Assembly (NCBI GenBank): GCA_964343835.1
Contig: CAYFKR010000020.1
Coordinates: 6,887 to 70,886 of the forward strand
Source of the DNA: CALEMW01 sp964343835
GTDB lineage: Bacteria > Krumholzibacteriota > Krumholzibacteriia > LZORAL124-64-63
Reading direction: 5' to 3'
DNA: 64,000 nucleotides
Below the pieces are notes generated by a model, which saw nothing but the letters and a program-made list of their open reading frames with translations, searched no databases and was not told where the DNA came from. Made by a program: the position numbers and the translations under genes. Position 1 is the first letter of the stretch. Every line of letters begins with the position of its first letter. This document shows, piece after piece, positions 19,001 to 26,881 of this stretch.

Positions 19001-19081
19001 TCCGCCGCGTCCGGCGTGTACTTCTACGAGGTGCGGACCGGGGGAGAGGCGGTGGTGGGGAAGATGAGTCTGGTGCGTTAA
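16049..19081 (+). CDS. Secreted array paralog 3, FlgD-like C-terminal domain
   Basis: 1010-residue exported paralog. The N-terminal MRSSVLWLILMSIAMEASGG is a signal peptide. The start is ATG 16049 after AAGGGGGA. The domain order is that of the gene at 9710: 'SDTIYLMGGPDR', 'AMWCGEVFEPC', the beta-sandwich with 'NYDNEPGYDYLYLMHE', 'APYFDNVAF', 'FDLPDEDFFFPGDVIHYY' and 'WLQLGRNLLITGDN'. A short deletion removes the 'AGDIGV' stretch found after the 'AED' motif in paralogs 1 and 2. The terminal 245 bases match paralogs 1 and 2 almost exactly. It has its own terminator and is presumably transcribed alone. Function unknown; cell-surface or released protein inferred. Confidence 0.85.
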   Translation: MRSSVLWLILMSIAMEASGGQPGSAVHRPMDASATSAVLTATAPSTTRSDTIYLMGGPDRDDGKFQVVGRPSVPDWQGWTSVDLTARTDEIWHISTFNSPNGSAAMWCGEVFEPCDDDDPPEGYGNGYEEYLDWVGTVDDPGQATQITVTFDLNYDNEPGYDYLYLMHESAGGWDVVATYNGSTYDTGSGTWQPLIGETVAFTLTASDLVGDDGDEVHLRLWATTDGGWADSDCLWPTSGLAQIDNISVSGDNGLSATYDDFESGLESSSWQLAFPAGVGDFASIWPYLEDLDPCASGISCQVGFIDDGVVVPCTGGTLGWTWTYGPDSYVVNLTGGCVGPTDHLKNQVWSPPLAWVDEAGSPIGSSHQGAELAFDVYRHLPLMNSVFYVWHIRSSDDGGDTWSPWRDRNLVYYSNMPVWLRHGEDVTDLVVTDPTHVQIALGVWEMGWYWGPIQEATPAPYFDNVAFAVHPIGGPSISTRDLELAQDNFPTIGTLDLVDLGANHIRFDMAYDIIGDTAPAILPGDSITFDVKAVRPGSALTGAPRLHYAMRANPLFDPYRQHPTSGSVEGDTVRTATGQLVPDRFAFDLPDEDFFFPGDVIHYYIRAEDDLGGATTMPASLDGFGVYPGEVGFTSLLWPNAFTVRGLPTLVDASGLQPPILFWNDYGDRGGLDEWIASLNAIGHVEGVDYDIYSTNSPGSLISNGLGSRASVSQISAYETMLYASGDIPWGTISGFDQNSDKSDDLGLLHDWLQLGRNLLITGDNVIYDLANNQGPAGVEFISQWLALAYVQHDVSSLLGGATTPVMIHEPGNPAGVTVDLIAYGGCPTLNTFDAITVGTGVPIWSWEGHDGPEVAGVYNMAWGSRILTVPAALSSWWTPTDHVPPAGYAGMSARAVALVQILLTFGHAPNAVAVQPAPPLTADVAPNPFNPLTEIRYTVPSRGPVSVRVYNVRGELVRTLVDEDMEPGAHSVRWQGRDDRGSSAASGVYFYEVRTGGEAVVGKMSLVR
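18830..19074 (+). repeat. Homogenised C-terminal segment, copy 3 of 3
   Basis: 245-base segment with 9 differences by eye from each of the copies at 12500 and 15678. Paralogs 4 and 5 carry clearly diverged versions of the same domain, so homogenisation stops here. Confidence 0.9.
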
Positions 19082-19104
19082 CACTAAGTCATAACGTCAG
19101 ACAT

Positions 19105-19133
19105 GAGGGGTCGCGCACTACGCGCGGCCCCTC
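19105..19133 (+). terminator. Terminator after paralog 3
   Basis: Stem GAGGGGTCGCGC (19105-19116) with GCGCGGCCCCTC (19122-19133), one wobble, five-base loop. An AT-rich stretch follows, including TAGAAT (19159-19164) as a possible -10 of paralog 4. Confidence 0.6.
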
Positions 19134-19231
19134 GCTCAAAATATTGGATAATTTTCGTTAGAATTCCTCTCCACCCCCCGTACTCCTCCCGCTCCGCAGT
19201 GTGCGAACATCCAATCATTCGGGAGTGGACC

Positions 19232-22200
19232 ATGAGAAACGCCATCGCCGTCATCCTGTTGATCACCGCAGCCGTCGCCGCAACGGCCGCGACTCCGGAC
19301 CACGGGCGCTACCGCCCCGTGAACTCCGGCCTGGCCTCGCCGTTGCACATGGCGACGCCGATCTCCGCCGCCAAGTCCGACACCGTCTACGTGTTCGGTG
19401 GCCCGGACAGCGGCGACGGCAAGTTCCAGAGCGATACCAACGCCTACATGCCGGACTGGGAGGGCTGGACGAGTGTGGACCTCACCGCCAGGACCGACTC
19501 GCGCTGGCAGGTCAGTCTGTTCAACTCGCCCTCGGGCACCAACGCGGCCTGGTGCGGCGAGGTGTTCGTCTCCTGCGGTGGCGACGATCCCCCGGAGGGC
19601 TACGGCAACGGCTACGACGAGATGATCGTGTGGGAAGGCGCCGTGGCGGACCACAACGCGTCCACCGACGTCACCATGATCTTCGACCTCAACCACGACA
19701 CCGAGCCAGGCTACGACTTCCTGAAGCTCGAGTACGAGACGCCCTCGGGTTGGGTCACCGTCCGCACCTTTGACGGCTGGAACTACGACAACGGCATCGG
19801 CCAGATCGTCCCGCTGATCGGCGAGACCGAATTGTTCACCGTCCCCGCCGGCTCCTACACGGGCCCGGGCGACAACCTGCTCCGCATCCGCTGGCACGCC
19901 ACCTCCGACGGCGGCTGGTCCGACGCCGACTGTATGTGGCCGTCCACCGGACACAGCCAGATCGACAACATCTCCGTGTCCGGCTCCAACGGCCTGCCGT
20001 CCACCGTCGACGGCTTCGAGACGGGCGGCATCGAGGCCTCTTCCTGGACGGTGGAGTTCCCGGTCAGCGTGGGCGACTTCGCTCACATCTGGCCCCATCT
20101 CGACGACCTCGACCCCTGCGTGCGCAACTACACCGCCCAGGTGGCCTTCATCGACGACGGCGTGGTGGAGCCCTGCACCGGCGGCACCCTCGGCCAGACC
20201 TGGACCTACGGTCCCGGCGGCTACATCCACAACCTGACCGGCGGTTGCGCGGGACCCAGCGAGCACGTGCAGAACGAGGTGTGGTCGCCGGTCATTGCCT
20301 ATGCGGACGAGGCGGGCAACCCCCTCCACGCGACCCACGAGGGCGCCACCTTCGCCTTCGACGTCTACGAGCACATCGACCTCCTGCCCGGCCTGTTCTG
20401 GGTCTGGCACGTGCGGGCGTCCACCGACGGCGGCGCAACCTGGGAGCCCTGGGTGGACCGCAACTTCGTGTACTACGGCAACGCCACCTACAAGCGCCGC
20501 GAGCAGGAGGTGACCGACCTGCTGCCGGCCGGCACGAGCCACGTGCAGCTGGCCCTGGGCATCTACGAGATCGGCTGGGTCTGGGGATTCGTCGGGACCG
20601 ACGGTTCGCCCGGCCCCTACTTCGACAACGTCAACTTCCACGTCTACGCCATCGACGGCCCGGTCATCACCGCTCGCGAGCAGCACATGCCCCAGGACGC
20701 CTTTCCCACCATCGGCGACATCGACTACGTGGATCTGGGCAACAACGACATCCGCTTCGACCAGTCCCAGAACATCGACCAGGCCGGGAACTACGTCCTG
20801 CACGGCGACTCCGTGGTGTTCGACGTGTCGATCAGGCGCGCAGGCGCCGACCTGGCCCGTCCGCCGCGTCTGTACTACACCATGAAGACGAATCCCCTGT
20901 TCGATCCGTACCGTCTGCATCCCACCAGCGGCTATGCAGTGGGCGACACCGCGGTCTCCTTCAACGGGTACTATTTCACGAGTCAGGGCTTCGCCTTCGA
21001 CCTGCCGGACGAGGACTTCTTCTTCCCCGGCGACGTGATCCACTACTACATCGAGGCCGTGGATGATCTGGCCGGCGATCAGCGCACCTCGACCCTGCCC
21101 CAGGACCTGAGCGCCTTCGGCGTCTTCGAGGGCGACCCGGGCTACACGCCCATGGCCTGGCCGGAGGCCTTCGCCGTCAGGGGACTGCCGACCCTGAACA
21201 GCGCCACTCCCGACGACCACCCGTCGATCCTGTACATCGACGACGCCGGCACCAGCGGCGGCACCCACGAGTGGGAGCATGCCTTCGATCGTCTCGGCTT
21301 CGTTCAGGGAGTCGACTACGATCTGTACACCACGATGGGCGCCAACGCCGGCATCTGGAACGGTTTCTCCACCCGGATGACCCTGAACCAGATCGACGGC
21401 TACGAGACCATCGTCTTTTCCTCCGGCCGGCTCACCAGCGAGGTCCTGACGACGACGGACGGCGGATTCGTGCCGCTGCCCGGCGACGACGTCGGCCTGC
21501 TGACGTCCTGGCTCCAGCTGGGCCGCAACGCGCTGTTCACCGGCGATCACCTGGTGTCGAGCTTCAACAGCTCGGCGGCCGTCACCTTCGGTCGGGACTG
21601 GCTCGGCTGCGAGATCGTCGACAACGACGTCACGCCCTACGTGGGCGGCCAGCAGTCGCCCGTGGCGGCCCCCCTGGCCGGCAACGCCCTGGGGCTGGAC
21701 CAGGAGGTCGTGGTGTTCGGCGGCTGCCCGTCCCTGATGACCTTCGACGGGATCGAGCCCTACGGCACCGGCGTCTCCCTGTTCGAGTGGCTGGACCGCG
21801 ACGGCAACGGGGGCGCCTACCCGTTCGTGTCGGCCGGCGTGCTCAACCAGGTGTCCGGTTCGAACATCGTGACGATCTCGTCGGACCTGTCGAGCTGGAT
21901 GTCGCCTCCGGGCTGGACGCCCCCCGCCGGCTTCTCTCCCCAGTGCGCCGCCCGCGACGTGCTGCTGCACCAGATCCTGGCATCCTTCGGCGAGGCGCCC
22001 ACGGGCACGCCCACGGACGTGGACACGCCCATGATCGCAAGCACCAAGGCGTTCCCGAACCCCTTCAACCCGATGACCACCATCGAGTACGCGGTGCCCC
22101 GCCGCGGCGCCGTGGACCTGCGGATCTACAACGTGAAGGGCGAGCTGGTGAAGGTGCTGGTGGACGAGGTGCGCGAGCCCGGCGTCCACAGCGTGACCTG

Positions 22201-22306
22201 GACCGGCGACGACGCCGCCGGCCGCCGCGTGTCCTCGGGCGTGTACTTCGCCAGGACGTCGGTGGGCGGGGAGGTGTTGTTGGATCGGTTGACGCTGATC
22301 AAGTAA
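19232..22306 (+). CDS. Secreted array paralog 4, FlgD-like C-terminal domain
   Basis: 1024-residue exported paralog. The signal peptide is MRNAIAVILLITAAVAATAA; I chose ATG 19232 with GGGAG upstream over the longer open frame. Domain order follows the gene at 9710 ('SDTVYVFGGPDSGDGKFQ', 'AAWCGEVFVSCG', 'PYFDNVNFHVY', 'FDLPDEDFFFPGDVIHYY', 'WLQLGRNALFTGDH'). It is the most distinct member: the central segment has 'GNNDIRFDQSQNIDQAG' where the others have 'GANDIRFDMA'. Its FlgD-like end ('AFPNPFNPMTTIEY ... GVYFARTSVGGEV') is not homogenised with paralogs 1-3. Codon use is strongly GC-ending. Function unknown. Confidence 0.84.
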   Translation: MRNAIAVILLITAAVAATAATPDHGRYRPVNSGLASPLHMATPISAAKSDTVYVFGGPDSGDGKFQSDTNAYMPDWEGWTSVDLTARTDSRWQVSLFNSPSGTNAAWCGEVFVSCGGDDPPEGYGNGYDEMIVWEGAVADHNASTDVTMIFDLNHDTEPGYDFLKLEYETPSGWVTVRTFDGWNYDNGIGQIVPLIGETELFTVPAGSYTGPGDNLLRIRWHATSDGGWSDADCMWPSTGHSQIDNISVSGSNGLPSTVDGFETGGIEASSWTVEFPVSVGDFAHIWPHLDDLDPCVRNYTAQVAFIDDGVVEPCTGGTLGQTWTYGPGGYIHNLTGGCAGPSEHVQNEVWSPVIAYADEAGNPLHATHEGATFAFDVYEHIDLLPGLFWVWHVRASTDGGATWEPWVDRNFVYYGNATYKRREQEVTDLLPAGTSHVQLALGIYEIGWVWGFVGTDGSPGPYFDNVNFHVYAIDGPVITAREQHMPQDAFPTIGDIDYVDLGNNDIRFDQSQNIDQAGNYVLHGDSVVFDVSIRRAGADLARPPRLYYTMKTNPLFDPYRLHPTSGYAVGDTAVSFNGYYFTSQGFAFDLPDEDFFFPGDVIHYYIEAVDDLAGDQRTSTLPQDLSAFGVFEGDPGYTPMAWPEAFAVRGLPTLNSATPDDHPSILYIDDAGTSGGTHEWEHAFDRLGFVQGVDYDLYTTMGANAGIWNGFSTRMTLNQIDGYETIVFSSGRLTSEVLTTTDGGFVPLPGDDVGLLTSWLQLGRNALFTGDHLVSSFNSSAAVTFGRDWLGCEIVDNDVTPYVGGQQSPVAAPLAGNALGLDQEVVVFGGCPSLMTFDGIEPYGTGVSLFEWLDRDGNGGAYPFVSAGVLNQVSGSNIVTISSDLSSWMSPPGWTPPAGFSPQCAARDVLLHQILASFGEAPTGTPTDVDTPMIASTKAFPNPFNPMTTIEYAVPRRGAVDLRIYNVKGELVKVLVDEVREPGVHSVTWTGDDAAGRRVSSGVYFARTSVGGEVLLDRLTLIK

Positions 22307-22327
22307 GGGCCGCCTGAAGCGGCTGAG

Positions 22328-22356
22328 AGGCCCCGGACTTCGGTTCGGGGCCTTTC
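22328..22356 (+). terminator. Terminator after paralog 4
   Basis: Stem AGGCCCCG (22328-22335) with CGGGGCCT (22346-22353), followed by TTTC. This is the most classical intrinsic terminator of the array. Confidence 0.75.
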
Positions 22357-22448
22357 GCGTTCGAGTGTGAAAGCGAGTGTTAGAACAGGGAGATCAGGGC
22401 GTATGCTGAGAGACCTATCGGAATTCCATGTCGTACAGGGGGGATCCC

Positions 22449-25400
22449 ATGGTTACCAGATCGATCATCTTCTTTCTCGTCATTGTCTCGACCTCCATCG
22501 CCGCCCCCCGGGGGAAGGAACGTCCCGTTCCTGCTGATCCGTCATACCCGGCCAACATCCTCATCTCCGAGCGGGCTGCCGCGAAGGCGGACACCGTCTA
22601 CCTGCTCGGCGGCCCCGATCGTGACGACGGGACCTTCGAATCGGGCGGCCTCCCGGACTGGCACGGCTGGTACGGGGTCGACCGTACGGAACGGACCGAC
22701 ACCAAGTGGCGGGTCGACCTCTACAACTCGCCGACCGGCACCCCGGCGGCCTGGTGCGGCGAGATGATCCCCTCCTGTGGGGGCGACGATCCCGAGGGCG
22801 GCTACGGCAACAACTACGAGGAGTATCTCGACTGGACCGGGTCCGTGGCCGACCCGGGCCTGCCGACCGACGTCACGGTGACCATGACCCTCAACCACGA
22901 CAACGAGCCCGGTTACGACTACCTCCACCTCCAGCACGCTTCGGCGGCGGGGTGGACCACGGTCCGGACCTGGAACGGCAGCAATGCGGTCGGGGGAGTG
23001 TTCACGCCCTTGGACGAGGTGATTCCATTCACGGTGGCGTCCGAGGATCTCCAGGACGGAACCGTGGTCCTGCGGCTGTCTGCGACCAGCGACGTCATCT
23101 GGTCGGACGCCGACTGCCAGTGGCCGACGGCGGGACATGCCCAGATCGATGATCTCGGTGTCCAGGGCGACAACGGCCTGGTCGGGACGGTCGACGATTT
23201 CGAGTCGGGATTGGAAGCATCGAATTGGCATCCCGGCGCCCACGTAGCCGTCGGCGACTTCGCCAAGGTCTGGCCGCTGCTCGAGAACCTCGACGAATGC
23301 ACGGACAACCATACGCCCCAGGCCGCGTTCATCGACGACGGGGTCGTCGTGCCGTGCACGGGTGGAACCCTCGGGACGACGTGGACCTACGGACCGGGGG
23401 GATACGCCATCAACCTGAACGGTGGTTGTGCCGGCCCCGCCGAGCATCTCTGGAACGAGATCTGGTCTCCGCCCATCGCCTACGCAGATCCTGTCACAGG
23501 GGCTCCGCTCGGGTCGTCGCATACCGGTGCCGTACTCGAGTACGAGATCATGAAGCATCTGCCGCTGACGAACGGCGCCTTTGCCGTGTGGCACGTTCGC
23601 TCCAGCACGGATGACGGGAACAACTGGACGGAGTGGAGGGACTGGAATTACATCAGCTATTTCTATTCGTCGGGTTACATCCGACTCGCTTGGGATGTGG
23701 GCCGATTCCTCGTGCCGGACCCGACCCACGTCCAGATCGCCCTGGGCGTCTACGAAATCGGCTGGATCTGGGGTTTCACGGGACAGGATCCGACACCGGC
23801 ACCCTACTACGACAACGTGGCGCTCAAGGTCTACACGATCGACGGCCCCACCATCTCGACCAGGGAGCTCGAACAGGCCCAGGACTCCTTCCCGACCATC
23901 GGCACCATCGACTACGTCGACCTGGGGGCCAACAGCATCCGCTTCGACATGGCCAACGACATCATCGGGGACCTGGTGCCGGCGATCCTGCCGGGCGACT
24001 CGATCACGTTCGATGTCGTGGCGACGAGACCGGGCTCCGTCTTGACCGGTCTCCCTCGCCTCCACTACGCGATGAAGCCGAATCCGCTGTTCGACCCGTA
24101 CCGTCTCCATCCGGTCGCCGGTTCGGTGGCGGGCGACACCGTTTTCACTTCGACGGGCGTCGTCGTGCCCGATCGTTATGCCTTCGACCTGCCCGACGAG
24201 GACTTCTTTTTCCCCGGCGACGTCATCCACTACTACATCCGAGCCGAGGACGTCTCGCCGGGATTCGAAGGAAGCTCGACCCTGCCTGCCGATCTCTCCG
24301 GCTTCGGCGTTTTCCCTGGCGATCCGGGGTACGTACCCAACCTCTACCACTCCTCGTTCACCGTCCGGGGCCTGCCGTCGCTCGGCTCGGCCACTCCCGG
24401 CGACCACCCTCCGATCCTCTTCTACAACGACTTCGGCAGCAGGGGAGAGGAGAACGAATGGATGACGGCCCTGGGCAACCTGGGCTACGTGGAGGGCGAG
24501 GACTACGACATCTACTACACCAACGCACCGGGCTCGGGCGTCAGCAACGGGCTGGGCTCCCGAGCGACGCTCGACCAGATCACAGGCTACTCGACGATGC
24601 TCTACACCTTCGGCGACCTGACCATGTTCAGCCTGACGACCTTCGATCAGGCATCGGACAAGTCGAACGATCTCGCACTCGTCGACGCCTGGCTGCAGAC
24701 CGGTCGGAACATGATGCTGACGGGGGACAACATCGCCCACGATCTATCCCTGGCTCAGGGCAATGCCGGTGTGGACTTCGTGGATACGTGGCTGTCCATC
24801 GATTACATCCAGCACTCCGTGAATCCTTTGCTGGGTGGCGACCTGAATCCCGTTGTCGTTCCCGTGGAAGGCAATTCGATGGGCATCGACACCGAGTTTC
24901 GCGCTTATGGCGAATGTCCTTCCGAGAACTCGTTCGATGCCGTCGCACCGGTCGGGGATGTCGAGACCCTGCTCAGGTGGTCGGGCTTTCTCGGCGTCGA
25001 ATCCGCCGGCTTCCTCAACACCCACATGGGATCCCGGGTCGCCTTCTTCCCTGTGTCGTTCTTCAACATGTGGAGTCTCGAGGACAACCCCGGCCCCCTC
25101 GCCGCCCGCACCCACCTCCTCGACCGCGTCCTGACCTACTTCGGCGAGACCCCCTCGGGTCCCCCGACGCAGGTCCCCGGCGACGTCCCCCGCGTCCTCA
25201 CCGCCGACGCCTATCCCAACCCGTTCAACCCCGCGACCACCGTGGCCTACGAGGTGCCGCGCCGCGGCCCCGCAACGGTGCGCATCTACGACGTGCGCGG
25301 CCAGCTCGTGCGCACGCTGGTGGACGAGGCTCACGAGGCGGGCCGGTACACGGCGGTGTGGAACGGGAGGAACGACGACGGGGCTGCCATCGCATCCGGC

Positions 25401-25466
25401 GTGTACTTCGCGGAGGTGCGGTCGGGAGGGGAGTCGGTCGTCAGGAAATTGGCGCTGGTGAAGTGA
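22449..25466 (+). CDS. Secreted array paralog 5, FlgD-like C-terminal domain
   Basis: 1005-residue exported paralog and last of the array. The start is ATG 22449 (MVTRSIIFFLVIVSTSIAA signal peptide) after AGGGGGGAT; ATG 22428 is seven codons upstream with no ribosome site. Landmarks: 'ADTVYLLGGPDRDDG', then a shortened 'LPDWHGW', 'AAWCGEMIPSCG', 'NHDNEPGYDYLH', 'APYYDNVALKVY', 'FDLPDEDFFFPGDVIHYY', 'WLQTGRNMMLTGDN', and the end 'AYPNPFNPATTVAY'. The FlgD-like domain has diverged from the homogenised copies. A perfect hairpin follows at 25487 before the convergent TPM genes. Confidence 0.84.
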   Translation: MVTRSIIFFLVIVSTSIAAPRGKERPVPADPSYPANILISERAAAKADTVYLLGGPDRDDGTFESGGLPDWHGWYGVDRTERTDTKWRVDLYNSPTGTPAAWCGEMIPSCGGDDPEGGYGNNYEEYLDWTGSVADPGLPTDVTVTMTLNHDNEPGYDYLHLQHASAAGWTTVRTWNGSNAVGGVFTPLDEVIPFTVASEDLQDGTVVLRLSATSDVIWSDADCQWPTAGHAQIDDLGVQGDNGLVGTVDDFESGLEASNWHPGAHVAVGDFAKVWPLLENLDECTDNHTPQAAFIDDGVVVPCTGGTLGTTWTYGPGGYAINLNGGCAGPAEHLWNEIWSPPIAYADPVTGAPLGSSHTGAVLEYEIMKHLPLTNGAFAVWHVRSSTDDGNNWTEWRDWNYISYFYSSGYIRLAWDVGRFLVPDPTHVQIALGVYEIGWIWGFTGQDPTPAPYYDNVALKVYTIDGPTISTRELEQAQDSFPTIGTIDYVDLGANSIRFDMANDIIGDLVPAILPGDSITFDVVATRPGSVLTGLPRLHYAMKPNPLFDPYRLHPVAGSVAGDTVFTSTGVVVPDRYAFDLPDEDFFFPGDVIHYYIRAEDVSPGFEGSSTLPADLSGFGVFPGDPGYVPNLYHSSFTVRGLPSLGSATPGDHPPILFYNDFGSRGEENEWMTALGNLGYVEGEDYDIYYTNAPGSGVSNGLGSRATLDQITGYSTMLYTFGDLTMFSLTTFDQASDKSNDLALVDAWLQTGRNMMLTGDNIAHDLSLAQGNAGVDFVDTWLSIDYIQHSVNPLLGGDLNPVVVPVEGNSMGIDTEFRAYGECPSENSFDAVAPVGDVETLLRWSGFLGVESAGFLNTHMGSRVAFFPVSFFNMWSLEDNPGPLAARTHLLDRVLTYFGETPSGPPTQVPGDVPRVLTADAYPNPFNPATTVAYEVPRRGPATVRIYDVRGQLVRTLVDEAHEAGRYTAVWNGRNDDGAAIASGVYFAEVRSGGESVVRKLALVK

Positions 25467-25486
25467 TCTCAACTCCATGACGAACG

Positions 25487-25512
25487 AAGGGGACGCCCCG
25501 CGGCGTCCCCTT
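25487..25512. terminator. Bidirectional terminator between paralog 5 and TPM gene
   Basis: Perfect 11-bp stem AAGGGGACGCC (25487-25497) and GGCGTCCCCTT (25502-25512), loop CCGC, with the A/T ends placed so it can act in both directions between convergent genes. Confidence 0.7.
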
Positions 25513-25536
25513 AATCTTCCCGGTCGATGCGGCCCG

Positions 25537-26117
25537 TCAGTCCTTCCCGAACGAAATCTCGTCCGACAACTCGTTCACATCGTCCGTCTGATACGGAAAG
25601 TGCTCCCGCATCTTCTCGCCGATCTGCAGCACCCCCGCGGCGATCCCGTCGCCGAACAGGTCCTGGGCGAAGTGCTGGCGCATGGCCTCCACCACGTCCG
25701 TCCAGAATCCGTCGCCCACGCGCTGATGCAGCTCCTCGTCGCCCACCACCGCATACTTCCGCGAGCGCACGGCCATGTACACGAGCACGCCGTTGCGGGC
25801 CTCGGTGGCGTGCATGCCCAGTTCGGCGAAGNNNNNNNNNNNNNNNNNNNNNNNNNNNNNNNNNNNNNNNNNNNNNNNNNNNNNNNNNNNNNNNNNNNNN
25901 NNNNNNNNNNNNNNNNNNNNNNNNNNNNNNNNNNNNNNNNNNNNNNNNNNNNNNNNNNNNCCTCGATGGGGGCCTTGGCCGTCACGTCGCGCTCCACGTG
26001 GAAGCGGATCTCGCCGCTGGTCTCGAGCTCGGCCGCGCCGATGGCGTCGACGATGCGGGTCTGCTCGTCCTTGGTGAAGAAGCGACGGGGAACGTCGCTA
26101 CGCTTGATGTCCGTCAT
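25537..26117 (-). CDS. TPM-domain protein, interrupted by assembly gap
   Basis: Small TPM-domain (PF04536-type) protein. The N-terminal part reads 'MTDIKRSDVPRRFFTKDEQT ... GEIRFHVERDVTAKAPIE' before the gap; the C-terminal part after it reads 'NGVLVYMAVRSRKYAVVGDE ... ISFGKD'. The two parts lie in different frames with the gap written as 129 N, so the gap length is an estimate and the gene is probably intact. ATG 26117 follows GGAGG and sits one base after the stop of the upstream TPM gene. The family often partners LemA at the membrane; biochemical role uncertain. Confidence 0.8.
25832..25960. other. Assembly gap (129 N)
   Basis: Run of unknown bases inside the TPM gene. Joining the two halves in one frame requires a true length differing from 129 by a number that is not a multiple of three. 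Confidence 1.
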
Positions 26118-26118
26118 A

Positions 26119-26877
26119 TCACCAACCTCCACTCGCGCCGCCGCCGCCGCTCATGCCGCCGCCTCCGGAGAAGCCGCCGCCGCCACCGAAGCCACCACCG
26201 CCGAACCCTCCGCCGCCCCGCCGCGAGCCGCCGCTCATGGCGGACATGAACAGCACTGGGCCGAGCCAGCGGGAGCGACCCAGGCCGCCGCCGCCGAAGA
26301 TGGCGACCAGCACGATCAGCTTGATGAGGGCGCCCAGGCCCGAGCTCTTCGACCTGCTCCCGCCCTCGCGCTGCACGCGGACGTTGCCGGCGAACTGCCC
26401 GGATGCCAGGGGGTCGTCCGGCGCGATCTGCGCCGCGATGTTCGCCAGCACGAATGCCACCCGCTGTCCCGCCTGGTCGGAGGGGATCTCGGTCATGGCG
26501 CGCAGGATCCTGCCCGCCTTGGCATCGTTAAGCTCGCCCTCGAGCCCGTAGCCCACCTCGATCCGCGTGCGCCGCTCGTTGGGCCACACGCAGAACAGCA
26601 CGCCGCGATCCTCGCCCTTCTGGCCGATGCCCCACGCTTCGTAGAGCCGCACGGCGTCGATCTCCACCGACTCCTCAACGCGGTCCAGCACCGCCACGAG
26701 CATCTGGATGCCCGTACGCTGTTCGAACCCGGACAACGACTCGGCCAGCACGCGCCGTTCCGACGTCTGCAGCAGACCGGCACCGTCGTGGACGTGGGCC
26801 CTCGGAGCGGAGGGGAGGGCCGCGGCGACGGCCGCGGCCCCCAGGAGCACCATGAACGCGAGGAGTCTCTTCGCCAC
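26119..26877 (-). CDS. TPM-domain protein with glycine-rich tail (YgcG family)
   Basis: 252 residues: signal peptide (MAKRLLAFMVLLGAAAVAAA), TPM domain at about 28-155 ('VHDGAGLLQTSERRVLAESL', 'WGIGQKGEDRGVLFCVWPNERRTRIEVGYGLEG'), one membrane segment near 180-200, and a tail from about 215 built of GGGGF/GGGG repeats. This is the usual layout of YgcG-like proteins found next to LemA. The gene starts four bases after the lemA stop. It likely acts at the cell envelope; some relatives have phosphatase activity, others have no known enzyme function. The glycine-rich tail explains the very G/C-repetitive DNA at 26130-26240. Confidence 0.9.
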   Translation of the reverse strand: MAKRLLAFMVLLGAAAVAAALPSAPRAHVHDGAGLLQTSERRVLAESLSGFEQRTGIQMLVAVLDRVEESVEIDAVRLYEAWGIGQKGEDRGVLFCVWPNERRTRIEVGYGLEGELNDAKAGRILRAMTEIPSDQAGQRVAFVLANIAAQIAPDDPLASGQFAGNVRVQREGGSRSKSSGLGALIKLIVLVAIFGGGGLGRSRWLGPVLFMSAMSGGSRRGGGGFGGGGFGGGGGFSGGGGMSGGGGASGGW

Positions 26878-26881
26878 CCCG

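Noticed and set aside
12500..19074. Three 245-base repeats considered as insertion sequences.
   Set aside because: They lie in frame at the ends of three genes, have no inverted ends or transposase, and encode the FlgD-like domain.
26130..26240. Short G/C repeats resembling a tandem repeat array.
   Set aside because: They encode the GGGGF-type tail of the YgcG-like TPM protein, so they are coding low complexity.
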